Of a stretch of DNA of 64,000 nt, positions 63,175 to 64,000 are shown piece by piece. Origin of the DNA: Clostridiales bacterium (GTDB lineage: Bacteria; Bacillota; Clostridia; Peptostreptococcales; Anaerovoracaceae); NCBI GenBank assembly GCA_015243575.1, contig CP042469.1:3562929-3626928 (forward strand), read 5' to 3'. Position 1 is the stretch's first letter. The number at the start of each line of letters is the position of its first letter. A program made the translations under genes and the position numbers. A model generated the notes under the pieces. It worked only from the letters and a program-made list of their open reading frames with translations, had not been told where the DNA came from and did not search any database.

Positions 63175-64000
63175 TTCTCATACCCTCCGTATTACATCCT
63201 GTTGCATAGTACATAACATCCACTTCATTGAGCTGATCTCTGGAAAGCTCCGCAGTAACCCTGCCTTTATACATGACGAGACAGCGGTCAGCAACCTTAT
63301 AGATCTCAGGAAACTCCGAGGAAAAGACGAGAATGCTCTTCCCCTGCTCCGCAAGGCTGTTGATGATCTTATAGACCTCAAACTTGGCGCCTACATCAAT
63401 TCCCTGGGTCGGGTTATCCAATATGTACAGTTCCGAATCCACTTCCAGCCATCTTGAGATGATTACCTTCTGCTGGTTCCCACCGCTCAAAGAGGTGATC
63501 AGATCGTTTCTGTCTCCCACCTTGATCGCGGTTTTCTTCTGGTTTTCTTCAAAGATTCGGTCAGTATCTCTTTTACTAATGAAGAGTTTCTTATGTTTGG
63601 CTACAAAATAAGCTGTGGCCATGTTATTGACAATGCACATATCCTTTATAATGGAACGCTCTTTACGGTTTCTGGGAACCATGCCAATTCCCCTGCGAAT
63701 GACCTCGCTGATATGCTTATAGTTAATTTTCTCCCCTTTGAAAGTTACCTGTCCGCTGTCCAGCTTTCTCGCTCCGAACAGCGCCTCCGCAAGCTCTCCT
63801 CTGCCGTCACCGTGGAGGCCTGTAATAGCCAGTACCTCGCCCCGCCTGACCATAAACGAAATATCTTTAAAGCAGCTATTACAGGTGATATCCTCGACCT
63901 TCATCACAACTTCCCCTGTAACCTCTTTTTTCTGAATCTCTTCTTCTACGAGAGACCGTCCCACCAGCAGCTGCGTTGCAATCTTTTCATCGATATCAGT
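63164..64000 (-). CDS. sugar ABC transporter ATP-binding protein, C-terminal part (partial)
   Basis: The frame is open through the right edge, so only the C-terminal 278 codons are visible. VGRSL at the start of this part, Walker A-like GLHGDGRGELAEALFGA, signature [15 protein letters not shown] and Walker B LYILDNPTQGID identify the second cassette of an RbsA/XylG-type double ATPase. The Walker B Glu is replaced by Asn (DNP instead of DEP), as happens in the second cassette of some sugar ATPases. It overlaps the permease gene by 11 bases. The binding-protein gene is presumably beyond the edge. Confidence 0.9.
   Translation of the reverse strand, partial: TDIDEKIATQLLVGRSLVEEEIQKKEVTGEVVMKVEDITCNSCFKDISFMVRRGEVLAITGLHGDGRGELAEALFGARKLDSGQVTFKGEKINYKHISEVIRRGIGMVPRNRKERSIIKDMCIVNNMATAYFVAKHKKLFISKRDTDRIFEENQKKTAIKVGDRNDLITSLSGGNQQKVIISRWLEVDSELYILDNPTQGIDVGAKFEVYKIINSLAEQGKSILVFSSEFPEIYKVADRCLVMYKGRVTAELSRDQLNEVDVMYYATGCNTEGMRNEN

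Overview
The window looks like a chromosomal segment of an anaerobic, amino-acid- and sugar-using member of the Clostridia (Firmicutes). The evidence is strong AGGAGG-type ribosome binding sites, oxygen-sensitive [4Fe-4S] flavoenzymes of the 2,4-dienoyl-CoA reductase/enoate reductase type, a CoA-transferase/thiolase/beta-keto-acid cleavage set, a phosphate-butyryltransferase-like 3' end at the left edge, and clostridial-style sugar uptake. Genus cannot be decided from the sequence. No rRNA, tRNA, CRISPR array, insertion sequence or prophage was seen.

Region 1 (1-21.8 kb) is a dense catabolic island. A partial phosphotransacylase (1-125) is followed by an MFS carrier divergent from a LysR regulator, then a short-chain dehydrogenase and a first [4Fe-4S] Old-Yellow-Enzyme-type reductase on the plus strand. 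Facing them is a long minus-strand series, 18371 to 5546: thiolase, CoA-transferase A and B, an OFA-type MFS carrier, a 710-aa iron-sulfur/flavin electron-transfer protein, a 204-aa fragment-like NuoF/HydB iron-sulfur protein, a fumarate-reductase-type flavoprotein, a second MFS carrier, a second OYE-type reductase and a degenerate DUF438/hemerythrin-like protein. A second LysR gene lies between the thiolase operon and a beta-keto acid cleavage enzyme. A 27-bp motif is shared upstream of both units, which suggests one regulon. I infer import of an unsaturated or cyclic carboxylate, its stepwise reduction, and cleavage of a beta-keto acid to acetoacetate and then acetyl-CoA. The substrate is unknown. 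A YczE-like membrane protein and a MarR regulator close the region.

Region 2 (22-29.7 kb) holds the glutamate synthase operon gltB-gltD and a divergent nitroreductase/HxlR pair. Region 3 (29.8-41.1 kb) holds a PP2C-like transmembrane protein with acidic repeats, a very large chemotaxis receptor with an overlapping upstream small ORF, a conserved unknown protein, an ABC exporter pair, a four-S1-domain RNA-binding protein and a 37-kDa nucleoid-associated protein.

Region 4 (41.1-49.6 kb) is a xylose/multiple-sugar operon: binding protein, ATPase, permease, xylA, xylB, with an upstream ROK repressor. Matching palindromic operators lie at both the binding-protein and the repressor promoters. Region 5 (49.7-53.8 kb) has SelO, a small winged-helix protein coupled to a DMT transporter, and a second DMT transporter.

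Region 6 (54.0-60.0 kb) is a sigma-54 catabolic operon: saccharopine-dehydrogenase-like enzyme, GPH-family symporter and aldehyde dehydrogenase. It has an exact -24/-12 promoter, three GTTTC-N6-GAAAC enhancer-like sites, and a PAS/AAA+/Fis activator gene just upstream. Region 7 (60.3-64.0 kb) has TspO, a very small protein, and the end of a second sugar ABC operon (isomerase/epimerase-like protein, permease, ATPase running off the right edge).
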